Shown here in pieces: positions 61,867 to 64,000 of a stretch of DNA of 64,000 nt. This DNA is from Priestia megaterium (GTDB taxonomy: Bacteria > Bacillota > Bacilli > Bacillales > Bacillaceae_H): the NCBI RefSeq assembly GCF_009497655.1, contig NZ_CP023317.1, forward strand, positions 1,393,501 through 1,457,500. Direction: 5' to 3'. Numbering within the stretch: the stretch's first letter is position 1; each line of letters starts with the position of its first letter. Below the pieces are notes generated by a model. It saw only the letters and a list, made by a program, of their open reading frames with translations. It searched no databases and was not told the DNA's origin. A program made the translations under genes and the position numbers.

Positions 61867-63291
61867 ATGTATCCAAACAAACTATATATTAACGGTGAAT
61901 GGACAACAACAGAAGAGAAAATTGATGTGATTAATCCAGCAACAAAAGAAGTTATAGGACAAATTCCCAAGGCAGGCGCAAAGGAAGCAGCACTTGCCGC
62001 TGATGCAGCAGCGACAGCTTTTAAAACATGGTCGAAAAGAACCGCTCAAGAGCGCAGTGCTATTTTAATGAGATGGCATCAACTTATTGAAAATCATAAA
62101 GATGAACTAGCAGAAATTATGACAACGGAACAAGGCAAACCATTTGCAGAAGCAAAAGGTGAAGTGCAGTATGGCAATGATTATATTGCTTGGTTTGCTG
62201 AAGAAGGAAAGCGTGTATATGGTGAAACGATTCCAGCTCATCATACGCATAAGCGTATTACGGTTAAAAAACAGCCTGTTGGCGTTGTAGCAGCTATTAC
62301 GCCATGGAACTTCCCTGCAGCCATGATTACGCGTAAAGTGGCCCCAGCTCTTGCAGCAGGATGTACAATTGTTTTAAAACCATCTGAAGAAACACCATTT
62401 ACAGCATTTCGTTTAGTAGAACTCGCAGAAGAAGCGGGCGTTCCAAAAGGTGTGATCAATGTTGTTACTGGAGATGCAGCAGCTATTGGCGACACATGGC
62501 AAAAAGACGGACGCATCCGAAAATTAACATTTACTGGTTCAACAGCGGTTGGTAAACATCTAATGCGCGGTGCTGCTGATACTGTGAAAAAATTATCGCT
62601 GGAATTAGGCGGTCATGCACCGTTTATCATAACAGAAAATGCAGATTTAGACGCTGCTGTAAACGGCGTAATTGCTTCTAAGTTTGTCAACGCAGGTCAA
62701 ACGTGCATCTGCACAAACCGCGTATACGTACAAGAATCCATTGCAGATGCTTTCGTTGAAAAATTTGCAGCAAAAGCGGCGGAATTAACAGTAGGAAACG
62801 GATTAGAAGAAGGTACACAAGTTGGACCGTTAATTAACGACAAAGCGGTTGAGAAAGTAAAAGCACAAATTGCGGATGCAAAAAGTAAAGGAGCTAAAGT
62901 TGTAGTTGGCGGACAAGCTATAACAACTAAAAACGGTTTCTTTATGGAGCCGACAATTATCACAAATGTAACTGATGACATGAATTGCATGTTTGAAGAA
63001 ACGTTTGGACCATTGGCACCTGTAGCAACATTCAAAACAGTAGAAGAAGCCGTAGAACGAGCAAACAATAGCCCTTATGGTTTAGCAGCTTACGTATTTA
63101 CAGAAAACATCAAAGAAGCAACATTTGTATCTGAAGAATTAGAGTACGGCATTGTAGGAGTAAATGATGGCTCTCCATCTGCAGCTCAAGCTCCATTCGG
63201 CGGCTTTAAAGAAAGTGGCCTTGGACGTGAAGGAAGTCATTACGGCATTGAAGATTATTTAGAAGTAAAATATATCTCAATGGGACTTTAA
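61867..63291 (+). CDS. gabD: Succinate-semialdehyde dehydrogenase GabD
   Basis: NAD(P)+-dependent oxidation of succinate semialdehyde to succinate, the last step of GABA breakdown. 474 residues from ATG 61867, 7 bases after AGGAGG; ATG 61864 is less likely. Conserved: TPWNFPAAMI, FTGSTAVGKHL, LELGGHAPFI with the general base Glu, and GQTCICTNR with catalytic Cys280 and a second Cys at 282. No GABA aminotransferase gene is visible beside it, so the substrate source is open. Confidence 0.92.
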   Translation: MYPNKLYINGEWTTTEEKIDVINPATKEVIGQIPKAGAKEAALAADAAATAFKTWSKRTAQERSAILMRWHQLIENHKDELAEIMTTEQGKPFAEAKGEVQYGNDYIAWFAEEGKRVYGETIPAHHTHKRITVKKQPVGVVAAITPWNFPAAMITRKVAPALAAGCTIVLKPSEETPFTAFRLVELAEEAGVPKGVINVVTGDAAAIGDTWQKDGRIRKLTFTGSTAVGKHLMRGAADTVKKLSLELGGHAPFIITENADLDAAVNGVIASKFVNAGQTCICTNRVYVQESIADAFVEKFAAKAAELTVGNGLEEGTQVGPLINDKAVEKVKAQIADAKSKGAKVVVGGQAITTKNGFFMEPTIITNVTDDMNCMFEETFGPLAPVATFKTVEEAVERANNSPYGLAAYVFTENIKEATFVSEELEYGIVGVNDGSPSAAQAPFGGFKESGLGREGSHYGIEDYLEVKYISMGL

Positions 63292-63490
63292 TAAAAAGTA
63301 GGACAAAAATAGTTTAGTCGAAGTGAAATACGAACTAGCAACTAATAATCAAAATTATTGGTTGTTAGTTCGTATTTTTTTATTGTTAAGATGGACGTAG
63401 CTTTCATGCGTTTCGTTGCTTCTAGCGGATTAATCCCATTTGTTCGTCTTTAGGTCGGAGTGATTTCGTTGTGTCCCAGCCTCTTTTTTA
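63290..63490 (+). repeat. Dispersed repeat element, copy 4 (core missing)
   Basis: Left end GTAGGACAAAAATAG, a long hairpin ATACGAACTAGCAACTAATA (from 63328) / its complement to 63375 with seven T, then about 60 non-core bases. The right end CCCATTTGTTCGTCTTTAGG, GATTTCGTTGTGTCCCAGCC, TCTTTTTT (63434-63488) is nearly the same as copy 1. The GC-rich core is absent. The hairpin is a plausible gabD terminator. Confidence 0.75.
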
Positions 63491-63735
63491 TGCACTTTTG
63501 TAAAGAAAATTTGAAATAATAGTTCTTTAACGCAATTAATTGCATTTCTAGGATGTCTGTGCAAGAATAAATATTTCAAAAATGGTTTAGCTTTGTTTAA
63601 AGCGTGGGTAATACAACAAATGCACATGATTGCTTGTTAGATGAAATGAAAAGCAGAACTTTACCACTGATAAATTACGCAAGCTAGAACCAAAATAGTA
63701 GTACTGAATGGTGAAAAATATAGGAGTTGATATAG
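63491..63735. other. Intergenic region before the last gene
   Basis: About 245 AT-rich bases. I see no gene, hairpin or convincing promoter in it beyond the GGAG ribosome site at the end. Confidence 0.4.
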
Positions 63736-64000
63736 ATGATTACAGCAGAGAAAAACATAGTGAAATTTAAAGCAAAAGACGGACGTGAAGTCACTATACG
63801 CCCTGCAAAGGCAAGTGATGCAGAGCATATTACAACAGCGGTAAGAGAAATTATTGAGGCCGGGGAATTTATTCAAAAAGATGAGCCGCGCACAGTCCAA
63901 GAAGAGCAAGATTTTATTGCATCAGTAGAAAAGAACAATCACATGTACGTTGTAGCTGAAGTCGAAGGTGAAGTGCTTGGAATCGCACGTGTTCTGAGAG
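63736..64000 (+). CDS. GNAT family N-acetyltransferase (5' part, runs off the window)
   Basis: The first 88 codons are visible: EVTIRPAKASDAEHITTAVREIIEAGEF is the usual GNAT start, and MYVVAEVEGEVLGIARVLR is the central beta-strand pair that precedes the acetyl-CoA loop. TAGGAG precedes the ATG by about 8 bases. Acceptor substrate unknown. The 3' end lies beyond base 64000. Confidence 0.8.
   Translation, partial: MITAEKNIVKFKAKDGREVTIRPAKASDAEHITTAVREIIEAGEFIQKDEPRTVQEEQDFIASVEKNNHMYVVAEVEGEVLGIARVLR

Overview
The window is chromosomal DNA of a low-GC, endospore-forming Firmicute of the Bacillus/Priestia group, most likely Priestia (Bacillus) megaterium or a close relative. The gene order follows the B. 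subtilis bshA-cca-birA-panBCD-dinG-ypmAB-aspB-asnS-dnaD-nth-ypoC-ponA-recU-ypp-mrfAB-cotD-ypsA-gpsB-rnpB-ypsC-ypvA-ypwA-xpt-pbuX backbone. The genus assignment is inferred from protein similarity and synteny; no 16S gene is present. No prophage, transposase, CRISPR array, rRNA or tRNA gene was seen.

Layout. 1-20 kb is core: bacillithiol synthesis (bshA), tRNA CCA addition (cca), biotin ligase/repressor (birA), pantothenate synthesis (panBCD) behind an attenuator-like leader, a DinG-type exonuclease/helicase, ypmAB, aspB, asnS, dnaD, nth, ypoC, and convergent ponA-recU. 20-26.5 kb is a spore-associated zone: an SspM-like SASP, yppE/F/G, small forespore-type genes, and a coat phosphorylation module (Arg/Ser-repeat CotG-like protein, CotH kinase, CotB and a short CotB paralogue). 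26.6-36 kb is a lineage-specific block: SAM-riboswitch metI-metC, a SIMPL protein, a CcpA-boxed proline symporter, a YhcN/YlaJ lipoprotein, a cold-shock gene with a hairpin leader and a diguanylate cyclase.

From 36 to 42.4 kb the core returns: the mrfAB repair pair, cotD, ypsA, gpsB and RNase P RNA. Between rnpB and ypsC sits a cell-envelope-stress operon (liaI-H-F-S-R, no liaG) and an alpha-glucosidase. Between ypsC and ypvA sits a four-gene sugar ABC transporter with a hairpin leader. The end holds ypvA (Fe-S helicase), ypwA (M32 carboxypeptidase), guanine-riboswitch xpt-pbuX, a divergent LysR regulator/gabD pair sharing a clear operator, and the start of a GNAT acetyltransferase.

Four related dispersed repeat elements (about 21.2, 33.7, 60.8 and 63.3 kb) lie at 3' ends of genes. 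They share terminal and hairpin segments, and one has an internal deletion. Together with the coat-kinase module, the panB and ABC leaders and the degenerate metallo-beta-lactamase-like protein, they are the most interesting non-standard signals here.
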